In this document: one piece after another, positions 23,961 to 37,025 of the stretch
Numbering within the stretch: the first letter of the stretch is position 1
Layout: each line of letters begins with the position of its first letter
Assembly (NCBI GenBank): GCA_964019155.1
Contig: OZ025239.1
Span: 8,668,263 to 8,732,262 of the forward strand
Source of the DNA: Osedax fenrisi
Taxonomy: Eukaryota; Annelida; Polychaeta; Sabellida; Siboglinidae
Direction of reading: 5' to 3'
DNA: 64,000 bases
Translations under genes and position numbers: made by a program
The notes under the pieces: model-generated
The model's input: the letters and a program-made list of their open reading frames with translations, nothing else
Told to the model about the DNA's origin: nothing
The model's database searches: none

Positions 23961-24551
23961 AATATATACATACATTTTGTTACTATTATATACTATACTT
24001 TACAATATTACAATATATTAATATATGTGCCCACTAGGTATTAGTAGTAGGTATATCAAATTTAGTAAGAATCATTCCTGGTAGCCCCAACAATCTATAA
24101 ATTATGAAAAATAAATTATTTTTAAGAAAAAATATCGGAATGAACATATTAATTATAATATAACATTAGATATATATTATATATATATATATATAACATG
24201 TATTTATAAAATAAAATCATGAGTAATTATACAGTATATTATCTGTAGTGTGATATTGCAGCATAAGTACACAGTAACTAAGTATGTAACTAAGTAACAA
24301 CATAACTTAGGTAACTATCACGTGATAGTTGTATTACTCATTGCAGGAATTAGCCAACTTTATTTATAAATGACATAAAATCATGTTAATTAATAACTTT
24401 TAAATACTCATAATATATATAAATACATATTAATAAGATTCATATATTCCATTATCATAGGATGTTATATTTTATTTAATTGTTTACATTTTGTTAATAA
24501 TAAAACTAACGATTATAGATATATAGTGATCGACTAATTTTATATGTTATC

Positions 24552-24597
<46 letters not shown>

Positions 24598-25066
24598 TAT
24601 AATTATAACATATAAATGCATAAATATAAATTGATGTATACTCACTAATATATATATATATATTCCATTTTCGTGAAATGTTATCTATTGAACTTGTTTA
24701 TAAATTAATCAAATAGTGCATAATTAATATTATTTTATATGGTTAAATAAACAACATATAAATAGAAATAGATCACAAGATAAGATGAATATTATAATGT
24801 ACTATATGATATACGATATAAGAATATATATAATATATAATAATTAAAGCGTACATATATGTTAATATATTAACTAATAAACTAGTTTAGGGGGTATCAC
24901 ACTACAAGATTTGCAGGCATCTTGCCGGAAATATTGTAACTTTAAAACCAATTGTATCAAGTTGAAATGGGATACACCCTATAAAGTTATTATATTTCAG
25001 GCAAGTTGCCGGAAAGTTAGGGAGATTCCCAATATAACATTATGAAATAGAATTTATATTTCATAT

Positions 25067-25138
<72 letters not shown>

Positions 25139-25352
25139 CTCTGCATAACCTACATATTACATATTTAATAATGTACTCGTGCTTTCTTTACATGGAAATG
25201 CATCACGCGTACGATATATGTAACAATAAATACCAATAATAATAATAAAATAAAATAGAATAAACCGTACGTAAATTAATAAATAAAATAATAATGACAA
25301 ACAATATTAGTATTACAGGTTGCTACTTGATATACATTTTTTTATATATTTC

Positions 25353-25401
<49 letters not shown>

Positions 25402-26470
25402 CGCACACAATTGAATTATGTATTGATATTAAATAATATTAATTACATTATCATTATTATCTAAATATAATTATTATATATATATATATTTTAGAATTCA
25501 AAGAAGAATGAAGGGAAATATGTAAATATAAATATGAAACTATTGATTTAATACAATTTACCAATAATAACTGTAATTATTTAATTAGTATACATTTTAT
25601 AATAAATGTAACTATAGATACAAATATTATAACTTATACTCTATAGGCTATATACTAGCTAGTATATATTAATATCAATACATTTGTCTATCAATATTTA
25701 TAAATAGAGTATATAATATATTTTCATATAGGTTTGTTTATCTGCTCTATTTATATCGATGACTAGACTATAGTTAGAGAATATAAATAGAGTAGATAAA
25801 CAATTGACGAATGAAATGCATGTAAAAGATATATAATCAAATGGCACTTGTATTGATAAATTAAAAAAATGTCATCAGTGATTTTAATTGGATATTAGTC
25901 ATATTATATATGTCAATATTAAAACTGTAGGATTTTCGTCGAAATATATAGAAGTGACCTCTATCTGTATCTATAGATTTAGATTATTAATATCAATAAA
26001 ATATTATGATATCTTTAATTTAAATACACAACATTATGAGGAATATTGATAAGTTGTATTTAAAAAATAAGTTTTATTTTTAGTGTAGTAGCTATATACT
26101 AAAAAATAAAAATTGTTTTTAAAATACTAATACTAGTACATAAAAATTAATCGTAATCAATATATATCTATAAATAAAAAATAATAATTTAATTTAGTGG
26201 GTATTTAGAAGTAGTGTTGGACTGCAGCGCCTCTATCGCAAAGTATGATATAATACATTATAGATATACGTAGTTAAGATCGTAACTAAAGATAAACTTA
26301 TTATTGTATATAATGCACTGTTTTATAACAACATTGACTACATACATATATCCCTATATGTTCCTATATATCCTTATATATCCCTATATATAAAAAGAGT
26401 ACAATTTATTATTTATATTTTCCATAACCTTTTATTCCAGTATTCGATATAGATGAAAATAAAATAGCTT
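23553..26470. other. AT-rich stretch with many (TA)n tracts
   Basis: No gene was recognised. Long (TA)n runs lie at 23553-23592, 23905-23957, 24552-24593, 25081-25137 (preceded by (CA)7) and 25357-25396. At 24886-25035 two copies of a TTGCCGGAAA word, each preceded by GGCA, suggest a small decayed repeat (TAGGGGGTATCACAC at its left end), not assigned to a family. Confidence 0.5.
25067..25137. repeat. (CA)n-(TA)n compound microsatellite
   Basis: (CA)7 followed by about 57 bases of pure TA. Confidence 0.95.
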
Positions 26471-26479
26471 GGATTGCTT

Positions 26480-27790
26480 TATTTATAATGGAGTAATGAC
26501 GTACAAACGTTGATAAACAATGCGATAGCTGGTAATAGATAGATAGAAGGTGAATTTACGGTATTTCATGTATGAGACATGAGTGGAAATTAGAAAAGTT
26601 CGGCATTTGAACGTAAGAAAGTTAGTTGGCATCTTAGTGTTAGTAGGGAAGTCAAATAATAAGAAGAAGTATAATATATTGTTTTATGAGCAAGTGATAG
26701 AAGGTGTAGTAGGGAATATTTAATTTGATGGAACCAATTGGATATGAGTTGGTGGTAGTCGATAATGGAATGAATAAGCCGATTAATGGAGAAAATGGTT
26801 CGTATAGATGCAAGAATTATACGATTTAAAGTGGATAATGAAGTATTAGGGAGATGATAGAGTATAGGAGAGAAATATGAGAAAGGATGAGTCCGTTTAT
26901 TAGGACAGTATTACGAGGGCGAGTTATGTCCTTTCTTATGCGATGAATTTTGAAGTATAGGCTGATTTAGATATATCAGATATATGCGAATTAATGGATA
27001 AGTTAGCATCGAAAGTAACACCAAGATTTAGAATAGATAAGGATGGAATGATAGGGAGACCGTCAATGACATCAGTATGAAAATACTGATAATTAGATGG
27101 TATATTTAAGAGTGCAGATTTTGAAGAGTTAAGTAGAAGATGGTCAGAGAGAAACCATGATCGGATAGTTGATGCACATTTACATAATTGGGAGTTGTTT
27201 AGTAGTACATTGGATGAGTTGGATAAGAAGGAATATATTTAAATATCACCATCGTATATTTGATAGTTGACATCTGGAAATTGACCAATCATGTACAGGG
27301 AGGATGTATATTGAGAATAGTACGGGCTGAGAACAGATCCCGAGGAACACCATAATGAAGAGATCGAGATTGTGTAGAGAAATTGAAAATGTCCACGGAT
27401 GATGATCGATTTAATATATAGTTAGAACGTAGACCAGTCATTTCTATTCTTGAGATAATGATGGAATGGCTTAACGAATCGAAAGCAAACGAGAGGTCTA
27501 ATAATACAAGTTAGCAGATGGAGATTATGTAGAATATATATTATTGTTTAGTATTTGTTGTAGCGCAGTTTCAGTGGAGTGTCCTCATTTAAATGCACTC
27601 TGAAATATATCATATAATATGTTATTTTCAATAAATCTATTCAATTGTATAGCAACAATTCGTTCCAGAATTTTGCTGAAAAACGGAAGTTGTTAGATCG
27701 TATGGGATTCAGGTTTGGTATTGCATTTGGGGATAACGGAGGAGGGATTAGTGTTTATATTGGAAGGAAGGAGTTTGGGAGGCTTTGGTA
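26480..27790 (-). pseudogene. L2/Rex-like LINE relic (RT and C-terminus)
   Basis: Minus-strand translation from about 27790 gives FLSKILERIVAIQLNRFIEN, then a block with FQSAFK and GHSTETALQQIL near 27600. After several frame changes come VFLGICSQPVLFSIYILPV (about 27350-27300, matching GVPQGSVLGPLLFSIYMLPL) and then HISDISKSAY (about 26980). An LINGLILSHISLLYS-type block (about 26900) and LNRIILASIRTIFSINRLIHS (about 26830-26770) come last. This order and the STETAL and SIYxLP wording are typical of the L2/Rex group. Stops are numerous. A composition less AT-rich than the flanks marks the extent. Downstream coding traces may reach 26480. Confidence 0.7.
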
Positions 27791-28329
27791 GAAAGACAAG
27801 TTGGGCAAAAAAATATAAATTTGTCGAATTAAAAATAGAATTTGCATAAACAATAGAGGGGTTATTATAATGAGTCCATGGTGACGGTGTCTATATCCTA
27901 ATTGAAAGTATACACTGACTCATGTGCAGCGGACCAACTTATATATCGAAGACTGACTCAGGAAGGAGGCATCAGCACGGCGGAGATTCAATAAAATATA
28001 CAGGATATATATCTATTTGGAAATAGGAGGCAGGAAAACGTACAATATAAAAATATACAATATCTCACCGTAGGATAATCGTAGATAGTCCAACTAGGTA
28101 GAGCTAGTCCAACCAAGCATAGAGTCCCAGGGTATGTCTTCAAGAATATTTCCAATACAATTATGGTTCGAATAATTTTAGATGGACCAGATGTCAACTT
28201 AAGTATAGAATGATTATATCGAATATAAATAAATACTTTGTATAAATACTATGTAAATATAGGACACTAAAAAGTCAGTTTAAGAATGAAAATATAAATG
28301 TGTATTTAAATGTTATAGATAATGATTAT

Positions 28330-28584
28330 TAATTGATGAATACGCTCTACATCATTGGCCTAATCTGAATCAGCTTTCTCGGTTATTGCTTCAAAAAGTT
28401 GGAATTCACTGCCATATGAGATTCGTTGTATAACATCAATTTCATTGTTTAAACATAAACTGTATGTATATTTTAAATCATTGTAAAGCGTTCTATTTTA
28501 TTATTCATTTTCTATTTATTTTTGTCTTTGTTTTTTATTATCTGATGACACCTATAATCATCATGTGTTTTTGAAGTAATAATA

Positions 28585-28590
<6 letters not shown>
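28330..28590 (+). pseudogene. Jockey/CR1-like LINE 3' end fragment
   Basis: The plus-strand peptide KSWNSLPYEIRCITSISLFK followed by HKLYVYFKSL and a stop at 28474-28476 is the standard C-terminus of jockey/CR1-type LINEs (xLWNSLPxEIR...FK). About 110 bases of 3' UTR follow, ending AATAATAAAC and then (TA)n at 28588-28627. Confidence 0.65.
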
Positions 28591-28627
<37 letters not shown>

Positions 28628-28631
<4 letters not shown>

Positions 28632-28797
28632 TTAATCGTTACTCGTATACATTAGATAAATGGTGATTTTGTTGTGATACATTATATGTTATTGTTGTTG
28701 TTGGTGTATTAATAATTAGGAAGTCTTATAGATCTATAGGACGAATATTTTCGCTAGGAACAACCACATTTGTGAATATTCGCAAATATCTAATACG

Positions 28798-28836
<39 letters not shown>

Positions 28837-29250
28837 AATATATATAGGTATTATAATATAATATAATATAATGTTAAAATGTGCTATATAGTTATATGAG
28901 TGCGATATGTATACCCTATCATGCATACTTTCCATAACTGTAAATAATATTTTATTAAAAATGCATCACATGGATTATATTAGGGAATTAAAAGGGAATT
29001 TAAAAGGGAATTTAATCGTTTTAGATAGTTATGTAATGGTAATTAAAATTACATGATATTTATCATTGTACTAAATCACATCAATACTTATTACTATAGT
29101 TATAGCTTATAGTTATAGTTATAGCTATAGCTATAGATTACTAACACATAATACATGTATTATGCCTCCATATTTTATTCAATTAATATTACATATATAT
29201 ATATATATGTATAATTACAATATATCTATAACATATATATATACATATAC

Positions 29251-29327
<77 letters not shown>

Positions 29328-30902
29328 AATTATGCACGTTATCTATTTGTAAATAATAAAGTTATTAATAATATATGATTATGCAATAACGAATATTAAT
29401 ATACATATGATATCAATTATAAAAAATAAAAGATAGTATCTTATGAAAAAGGAATATATATATATTTTAAATATATACATATAAATATAGTATTGATAAT
29501 ATTGCAATTTTATTACATATTCATTAATTTAAAAATTCGAGTCACATATAAATATACGTTTTACTTTTCTAAAACCCTTCAATGAATAATACAACTAATA
29601 AAAGTAGAGTTATAACATTACACTGTTTCACTACTGGTAATAGCATACGCATTCGTAGGATAATAGTATAATTATATATAATATACATTATATGTAATAC
29701 ATATTTATGTATGATTATATTAAAATTTATTTATTTCATACCAATTATTTTATTTATATGAATTATAGATATATTTATCAATAAACGAATGATATATAAA
29801 TAGTAGTATTCTTATTGAATAGGAGGGAATATTATTATCAAATTATTAATAAAAAACATATTATTTTGAAAACAAGTAAATAAATTTCAGGAATTATAAA
29901 ATCTAATCATAGGAAAAAACATGAATAAACTATTATCATGAGATATATAACGTTATAAAAGTATTATTTATAGTAATATCGAATATTTTATATTTATATA
30001 ATACATGATGCATTGCCACATAAATAAAGCTTGAGTAAATTATTAGATAGGTAAAATGATTTATGTAAATGTAGCCTATGTAGTTATATATATGTTCTAA
30101 ATTTACATTATATTACGTAATTATTATCATTGTGATCGTTGTAATTTTAATTATTGTTTGATTACTAATAAAACCACATATGGGTCAATTTGTAATTAAA
30201 ATGTAAAGTTTAATTAGTATATGTATTATATAATCGTGTATGATATACAATATATTATATAATAATAATCATCTCATGTATGTACATTATCTATCTATAA
30301 CATATATTCTATCTATAATAATATCAATTAAAGTTAAGTTATGTATTAGATTACTCGTGTATGATGGAATTTAAAAATATACAATTAAATGATAAGAGAA
30401 TATATGTATGTGTTACATCATTTATATTTATGTATTACAATGTTACAATTACTGCGTATATATATGCATATATATAATTTCTTACAATTACATACAAATA
30501 TATACGATAACAAATAAATTAGTTTATCTATGTGTTCACTAATTTATAAAAGAACTATTTTATTATCTATTATATCAGTATCACATTTTAATATAACATG
30601 GATAATTCTATTTATATGATCGTAATTAAAATTTAGTAACAAAATTAAAAATGTTAATGGTATGTTGTACATTTTTTTTAATTAATTCAGAAAATTAACC
30701 CTAATTATAATAGTGATTACAAAAAATCTACATTTAATAATAATATATATTTTCTATATTTAATCGTGAAGGATAGGCATGGAAATAATACATGTTGTTC
30801 TAGCAAGCATCGTGGGTGCACAATAACTATTGTTGTTATATTCGTAATCAAATTATCAAATATATAATCCTTGATAGTCATAACGTATGACATATGTCGC
30901 AT

Positions 30903-30942
<40 letters not shown>

Positions 30943-31639
30943 TTAAATATGAGTCAACTTTTGAATATGTTTAGAATGATGTCAGTCTCCCTCATGTTAA
31001 CATTTATTATTAAATAAGTATTGCTTGGTTGGATGTTATTTTATTACAAATTTAGTTTAATATTTTATATAAACTTTAATTTCTTTAATGACTTATACAA
31101 ATAAAATGTATTTAGACCAGGTTAACTAAACCATAACTAAACTGATAACATTATGCCTTATAGTGTCATTTTGTGGTAATTGCATGGGATATATCAATCT
31201 TTTTTTAAATATATAAAACTAACTAACTAACAGTCAATGGTCAATGTGTTAATTCAAATTAAAGTTAACTACATATCAGATGTATCTCATTGATCAATAT
31301 CCTAAAGATATTATGCATCGGTTATTGTTGTGTTAACTAATTTTTATCGTAAATAAAAATCTGTAAATCTAACTGTGAACAAAAATCCAAAACCATATCC
31401 AGGTTGAAAGACAAGTTGAATCCAACATTATTATTAGGTTATTAATATATTGTTAATTTCATGGTATATAAATATTATATAATATACAAGCTAGTTATAC
31501 GTTGTATTAATAATTATATAATAAAGTAAATAATAAACGCACGCCATTTTTTAAATAATATATAAGGAGTAAATTCTCTATAAAATATCATATGTTATAT
31601 ATATATTGATCTTTGAAACTTGTTAATGTTAGTTATATT
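28628..31639. other. AT-rich intergenic stretch
   Basis: No gene was recognised. Contains (TA)n at 28799-28831, 29251-29324 (74 bases) and 30908-30938. An (AGTTAT/AGCTAT)n minisatellite lies at about 29097-29137. A fragment of the 13.9-kb MITE core lies at 28762-28790. Confidence 0.5.
29251..29324. repeat. (TA)n tract, 74 bp
   Basis: Pure TA dinucleotides; the plus-strand frame YIYIYI through it is not a gene. Confidence 0.95.
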
Positions 31640-31942
31640 GTTACTGTTATTGTTGTTATTTTATTTGGTGGAGTCCTTTAATACCATCCAGGAATATAAA
31701 TTAAGTGTTCACTTATATTCATATATGGCTCTAATGTCACTTCGAAGCCGCGCTCATGTTAAGGCATCCATGGTTTTAATGAGAGCCGATCATTTAAATT
31801 TATACACAATTATATAAGATCACTTCTAAATAATATTTTAAGATCTATTTTTTTAAATTAATTAATCGGTCCGGACAAGGCTCGGACTCGCGTCCTACTG
31901 CTTATATGTATGATGCCTTAGCCAACTGAGCCACACAGGCAG
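31640..31942 (-). mobile_element. tRNA-derived SINE, copy 1 (with head)
   Basis: Read on the minus strand from 31942, the head starts CTGCCTGTGTGGCTCAGTTG. It contains a pol III A box (TGGCTCAGTTGGC, 31921-31933) and a B-box-like GAGTCCGAGCC (31879-31889). The head resembles a tRNA up to TTGTCCGGACC. A body of about 230 bases follows, with GGCTCTMRTTAAAACYATGG and GCGGCTTCGAA words. It ends GGACTCCACCAAATAAAATAACAACAATAAC. Two further copies (34412-34633 and 50205-50432) share the body. The internal promoter, shared body and short simple tail define a SINE; its partner LINE is unknown. Confidence 0.8.
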
Positions 31943-32110
31943 TTATTAATATATACATAGAGTTACGATAAAAAAGGTCGAGTTGAGTAGCAAAGGTTAC
32001 ATTTTAAATGTGAAATAATGTATATAGGATCATTTTGGGATTTAATGCAGCTAAAAAACCAAGTAGGACAAAACTAGACCAATTAAACCAAATAACCCAT
32101 AAATACCAAT

Positions 32111-32113
<3 letters not shown>
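31943..32113. repeat. Fragment related to the 40-kb tandem repeat, beside (TA)n
   Basis: GGATCATTTTGGGATTTAAT followed by GCAGCTAAAAAACC (32028-32062) resembles the ATCACTCGGGAAGTAATGCAGCTAAAAAAACC segment of the tandem array at 39.9-40.6 kb. It is followed by AATTAAACCAAATAACCC and then (TA)n at 32115-32176. Confidence 0.45.
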
Positions 32114-32114
<1 letters not shown>

Positions 32115-32177
<63 letters not shown>

Positions 32178-32239
32178 TATTAACTCGTATTTCAAATGTA
32201 ACCTCAAACCATCAACTCGTCCTTTTTGATCGTGTCCCT

Positions 32240-32276
<37 letters not shown>
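32115..32276. repeat. Two (TA)n tracts flanking a 65-bp unique segment
   Basis: (TA)n at 32115-32176 and 32242-32276. The frames through them on both strands are low-complexity artefacts. Confidence 0.9.
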
Positions 32277-32282
<6 letters not shown>

Positions 32283-32851
32283 TACTTATAACCAACATTA
32301 TTTGTTATGCACATTAGTAATTCAGATAGATTAAATTAAATTAATTAATTATATATAATTATTTAAATAATAATTTTGTTAAATCTATACATTTATATAA
32401 AATAATATATAAATATAAAATGGATAGATATAAATAAAGTATTATAAATATAGTGATAATAAATTAATTATGGCAAAATAATTTAACATATGTGATATCA
32501 TATATTTAACTAATAACAGTATGATAAGTATCCTTATTAATATATATATATATATATATATTAATGCTGTAAAATTAAAGATCTAAAATCACTTTTTTCC
32601 GTTTAATTCAAATCTATAATTTGCAGGTATTTAGTGTTCTCAATTCTTAATTTTAATTTAGTTTAGTTCGGGTATCACATCCGTTAGTGGTTCAACAATG
32701 TAATTATGTAGTAAGTTCCAGTTAACTATTTTTAAATTTGTGTTCTTTTTTATTTATTAATACTATTTAAATTTGATTGTATCTATATGAAATAGCTTCT
32801 ATATTTAAAATTGCTCTATTTTACCAAGGACTGTGTCCTTTATTTATTATC

Positions 32852-32890
<39 letters not shown>

Positions 32891-32984
32891 TTATATAGAA
32901 AAAATCCTAATAGTCATCTATATATATATAATTGTTATCATATAGATACTATCTACATCAATGTATACATTTTATATAATATAT
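32277..32984. other. AT-rich intergenic stretch
   Basis: No gene was recognised. (TA)n at 32541-32561 and 32857-32888. Confidence 0.5.
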
Positions 32985-33900
32985 GTTAGATAGATAGATA
33001 GATAATAGTTTATTGAATAGATTTAAAATGATGGGTAACAATAAATAATATAAATAATAGTCAGAAATATAAACAAGTTATGAATTAATAAAATAATAAT
33101 AAAGGCAGTATTTGGGATGTTGATCAAACGAGCTGAACACATCATCAAATAACTAGGGAAGAGGTATCGAGTGGTCAGGCCAATATATGATTATATGCCC
33201 ATAAATCCTGACGAATGGACAATCCCTATATATTAGTTGTTTGACATCTCCCCACACCTAGAATATCAATTGTTTATACGGTAGGTAAGATCAAATACCC
33301 AAATAAAGTACAAAACGAAAACGAAAACTAGAAAAACAATTCAATTAAAAAAATAACGAAATTACATTTATGCATGTTGAAAATAAAAGTTGCAATTAAT
33401 ATTAATAGTATCTATATTTGTAATAAATATGCTTATAGATCTAGGCGAAGCTTCAGAACGAGGAAGTGAATTCCAAGCCGTACAACACAATGTTACTGAA
33501 TGAATTGGTAGTTGCTTTATTAATGCATTACTGCTCCACGATTACTTGTAGAATAAGTTGTGAATACCGATGATTTATCAATATCCACGAGATTTGTTAG
33601 TATCTTGAAAGTCAGAATCAGGTCAATTCTTAATCTGCGATGGGATAAATTCATTATATTGAGAAAACATAATCTAGTATCATAAGTTGATTTAATAAAG
33701 TTACATCTGAAGTAAATTCGCTTAGTAAATTTATGTTGTAGTTTTCAATTGAAATAAGCGAGCATGACTTAAACTAATTAGCCTTGTATGAAAAATGCTA
33801 AAATAAATTAATAAATACTCTGTAACTGGTAAATCACGTTATTTATAATGAATATCTTAAGGCATGCTTATATCATAAACATAGAGAAAGCATGGATATT
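32985..33900 (-). pseudogene. Jockey/CR1-like LINE 3' end (C-terminus and 3' UTR)
   Basis: Minus-strand translation of 33800-33430 gives QIKN, a stop, PDSDFQ, then a block ending VTLCCTAWNSLPRSEASPRS. This matches the C-terminal WNSLP region of jockey/CR1 LINEs. About 430 bases of 3' UTR follow. The end is CAATAAACTATTATC plus a (TATC)n tail at 32986-33005, a plausible target-primed 3' end. Stops are present; the RT core is absent. Confidence 0.65.
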
Positions 33901-34411
33901 TTGTGTATCCAGCTTGTCGTCCTAAAAGTACAGATATAACTTTAAGTGTCCACATATATTTCAAGTATGATCATTGTATATTAATGAATCAAGTAGAATA
34001 GCCTTTTTGCTATATATTTAAGTCAAGGGTAGTGAATTTATACAACAGTATTACCATTATATATAATATACTCTATAGAGCAATACAGCTTTTCGACTTG
34101 CATTTGATGAGTCTATGAATAACCTTTATTATAGCCTATATTATCATGGTTCATAGGATATGCCAATTAATTAAACTACTCAATTTAAATTAGGGCAATA
34201 TATCGATGAACCGTCTTCAAAAACTATCTTAGTAAAGTATTTGTGAACGTCACTTTCACGATGACGATACATGACAGATAGAGATAATAAATTTGAAAAA
34301 TTAAAATAATATTATTAGTACTATGTGGTACTCGTCATAATGTAGATGGAATATTCGTATATTTTGAATGTATGATTATTATACATACATGAATATACTT
34401 ATTATATATAT
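33901..34411. other. AT-rich intergenic stretch
   Basis: No gene or repeat was recognised. Confidence 0.4.
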
Positions 34412-34628
34412 TGTTATTTTTATTTGGTGGAGTCCTTTCATCCCATCCAGGAACTTAGATGAAGTTTTCACTTATAACCATATATGGCTCTAATGTCCGT
34501 TCGAAGCCGCTCTCGTGTTAAGGCATCCATAGTTTTAACTAGAGCCGATCATTTATGTATACACAATTATATAAGATCACTTCTAAATAATATTTTAAGA
34601 CCCATTTTATAAAATTAATTAATGGTCC

Positions 34629-34633
<5 letters not shown>
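34412..34633 (-). mobile_element. tRNA-derived SINE, copy 2 (headless)
   Basis: It shares the whole body with the copy at 31640-31942. Shared words include TATTTGGTGGAGTCCTTT, TATATGGCTCTAATGTC, CGAAGCCGC, TTAAGGCATCCAT and GGTCCGGAC. The tRNA-like head is missing because the (TA)n tract at 34634 starts exactly where GGTCCGGAC ends. Confidence 0.8.

Positions 34634-34713
<80 letters not shown>
34634..34713. repeat. (TA)n tract, about 79 bp
   Basis: Pure TA run directly replacing the head of the adjacent SINE. Confidence 0.95.
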
Positions 34714-34717
<4 letters not shown>

Positions 34718-34744
34718 TATTCATATATAATATATACTATAATA

Positions 34745-35631
34745 GGGGAAAGTAAATAAATACGGACAGTGCCCGAATACGGACACTCTCGATATCTCAG
34801 AAATAATAAATCCTACAAAAAAATGTTTAATGAATAACATATTCATAATTATAAAACTAGTCTAAAAAAGAATTTTTTATTTTTTAATTATTCAAAATAT
34901 TGCCTATATATCCAATAAACTGATTATTTTATTACGTTTTTAAATTAATGAAACAAAAATTCAACTCAAAATATTCTCAAGAATATACAAATGTATCGAT
35001 ATAAAATATATCACTATATTATTAAAAAATAAAGCATTATAATATTATATATATAATTTCTATATTTGTTATCAAATATTCATTAAGTTATAAGCATATA
35101 TCTAGAGGTCATATAAGTCCCTAATACGGACACTCTATATGTCTTAATACAGTCACTCTATAACCATTCAGGGCGCAGCGTATGAACTATTCTTGTTTTC
35201 ATAAAAATCGCGTGCGTTATAATATTAATACCACCAATAAAGCTAAATCTAAAATTTGTATTATTCAGATACTTAAAATAAATAAAAATAAATAAATTAA
35301 TAACTAATTAAATTAGAATAAATTGTTCATAAAATTAATTATAAATAATGTAATTTTAATTTGTCTGATTGATTCATCAATATTATATAGTGTATCTAGT
35401 GATATATAGGGTATCCGTATTATAACACAGGGTGTTCGTATTCGGGCATTGGTACCGAATACGGACATCCCCGTTATCTTTGGAATTAAAAGATTAAATA
35501 CAATTTTAAAATCAAAAAAAAACTCTATAATTATATAATATTAATATATTGTAATTTTTGAATACAAATAATGAGTCATAAAATGTTAAGACCATTTATT
35601 GTTAAAGTGTCCATATTAGGTTACTTTCCCC
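34745..35631. mobile_element. TA-flanked terminal-inverted-repeat element (887 bp), non-autonomous
   Basis: Both ends are next to TA. The left end starts GGGGAAAGTAAATAAATACG. The right end, read inward, starts GGGGAAAGTAACCTAATATG. Internal words TACGGACACTCT and TACGGACA repeat near 34775, 34788, 35128 and 35446, and GTATCCGTATTA / GTTCGTATTCGGGCA face the other way near 35409-35440. The TA duplication suggests the Tc1/mariner superfamily. No transposase frame is present. Confidence 0.65.
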
Positions 35632-35714
35632 TATATACAATGCAATATGTATACAGTGTATACAGTACCTATACAGTGTATACAGTGTTTATAATATATA
35701 TAGATTATATAGTA

Positions 35715-35719
<5 letters not shown>

Positions 35720-35761
<42 letters not shown>
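35720..35761. repeat. (TA)n tract
   Basis: Pure TA run of about 42 bases. Confidence 0.95.
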
Positions 35762-35764
<3 letters not shown>

Positions 35765-35959
35765 TAATAATATGTATATATATATTTCAAATTTTCTGAA
35801 AATTTGCCAAATTTGACAATTTATTCAAAAAATTTAAAATTTAAATAAAAAAAATCTTCATATGATCTGAAAAAACTAATTACATATATGTAATCATTGC
35901 AAAAAAACTAACCTATGAAACATTTATGAAACCCAAAACTCAAAAATCATGTTTACCAG

Positions 35960-36158
35960 TGTAAAGTTTAGATTTAACCATATTAGTGTGTAGTTTCCAA
36001 TTCATGTTCGAATCAATTATTACACCAAGGATGATGTTGATTTTTATTGATTTTTTTAATAATTACAGTATTATTTAATATAATAGATAATTTTGCTTTA
36101 TTATTATTAAATTTTACATAGTTAGTTTTGCTTAAATTAATTGTCAATCTTTAATTAA
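35960..36158 (-). pseudogene. Short LINE RT fragment
   Basis: The minus strand near 36155-36095 reads LTINLSKTNYVKFNNNK. Around 36040-35970, in a shifted frame, a SLGVIIDSNMNWKLHTNMVK-like block follows. Together these match the LxLNxxKTxYxxF and FLGVxIDxxLxWxxHI blocks downstream of the FADD motif in jockey/CR1 LINEs. Confidence 0.6.
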
Positions 36159-36596
36159 TAATCATAATTAATTAATATTAATAATTAATTATCATTTATT
36201 GAAATAATTATTTTTAAGAATACTCATATATATTAGAGTAGACAACTAATAAATAAAATATTAATAATATGAAATATTAATAATATGAAATATTAATACA
36301 TTTTTTAATTATTTAATTGTTTAATAATTTATTTATTTAATTGGATTATAAACCTATGGTGGTCTGTTCGACGGAAGGTCAAGGAAACGGATATACTTTT
36401 AAGACTGAGTACGTAATTAGCTTTACAGCGATCGCTGGTATTGGTTACGCCTCTATATGAATCATCATATATTCTATTTATATATGTTCGTAATCTGTTA
36501 TGTTAGGCTCACTTCGGGATGATTCAACTAAAAAATCCTGAAAAAATAAAAAAAAAAACAACATATAAATATGTGTAACGTATATATATATATATA
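36159..36596. other. AT-rich stretch with one 40-kb-family fragment
   Basis: GGCTCACTTCGGGATGATTC plus AACTAAAAAATCCTG (36506-36541) resembles the 40-kb tandem repeat core. Otherwise nothing was recognised. Confidence 0.45.
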
Positions 36597-36598
36597 TA

Positions 36599-37023
36599 CA
36601 GTCAACTCTCGGTTAGTCGGAATTCTCGATAAGTCGGACACGTTTAGTTGGTTTGGTTGGATTTGTATCTAGATCCATTTTAAATTAATCGGATTAGTCG
36701 GATAAGTTGGATTGGATAAGTCATACTTTTATACTAGTCGTATACATATTATATCAAGTTTATGATTTTTATACTGGATAATTAGGACTTTTTTTTATAA
36801 AATGTCAGACATTTTTAGGTTGAATAATGTAAATTATAATTTCAGTAAGTAATATTATTGAATACCATATTTTATGTTATTAATTTTAACATAATTCCAC
36901 ATTTTGGTAACCCTTTAACTCACGCTGCGCGTCGCATGTCTTATTAGCATGATTTTATGAATCTCGGATAAGTCGGACATCTCGCTAAGTCGGACAATTT
37001 TCCCGGTCCCTTGCGAGTTGACT
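36599..37023. mobile_element. Pogo-like MITE
   Basis: The left end after TA is CAGTCAACTCTCGGTTAGTC; the right end, read inward, is AGTCAACTCGCAAGGGACCG. The interior repeats (A)TAAGTCGGAC and CTAAGTCGGAC several times near both ends (36624, 36967, 36984). A CAGT...CTC end and TA target site are typical of pogo/Tigger elements. At about 425 bases with no transposase it is non-autonomous. Confidence 0.75.
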
Positions 37024-37025
37024 AT

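Noticed and set aside
29162..29356. YIYIYI-type frames here and at 32004, 34539, 39728, 53823 and 61063-61672
   Set aside because: They are translations of (TA)n tracts.
31870..31942. Functional tRNA gene
   Set aside because: It is joined to a repeated body shared with two other loci and its stems are imperfect; a SINE head explains it.
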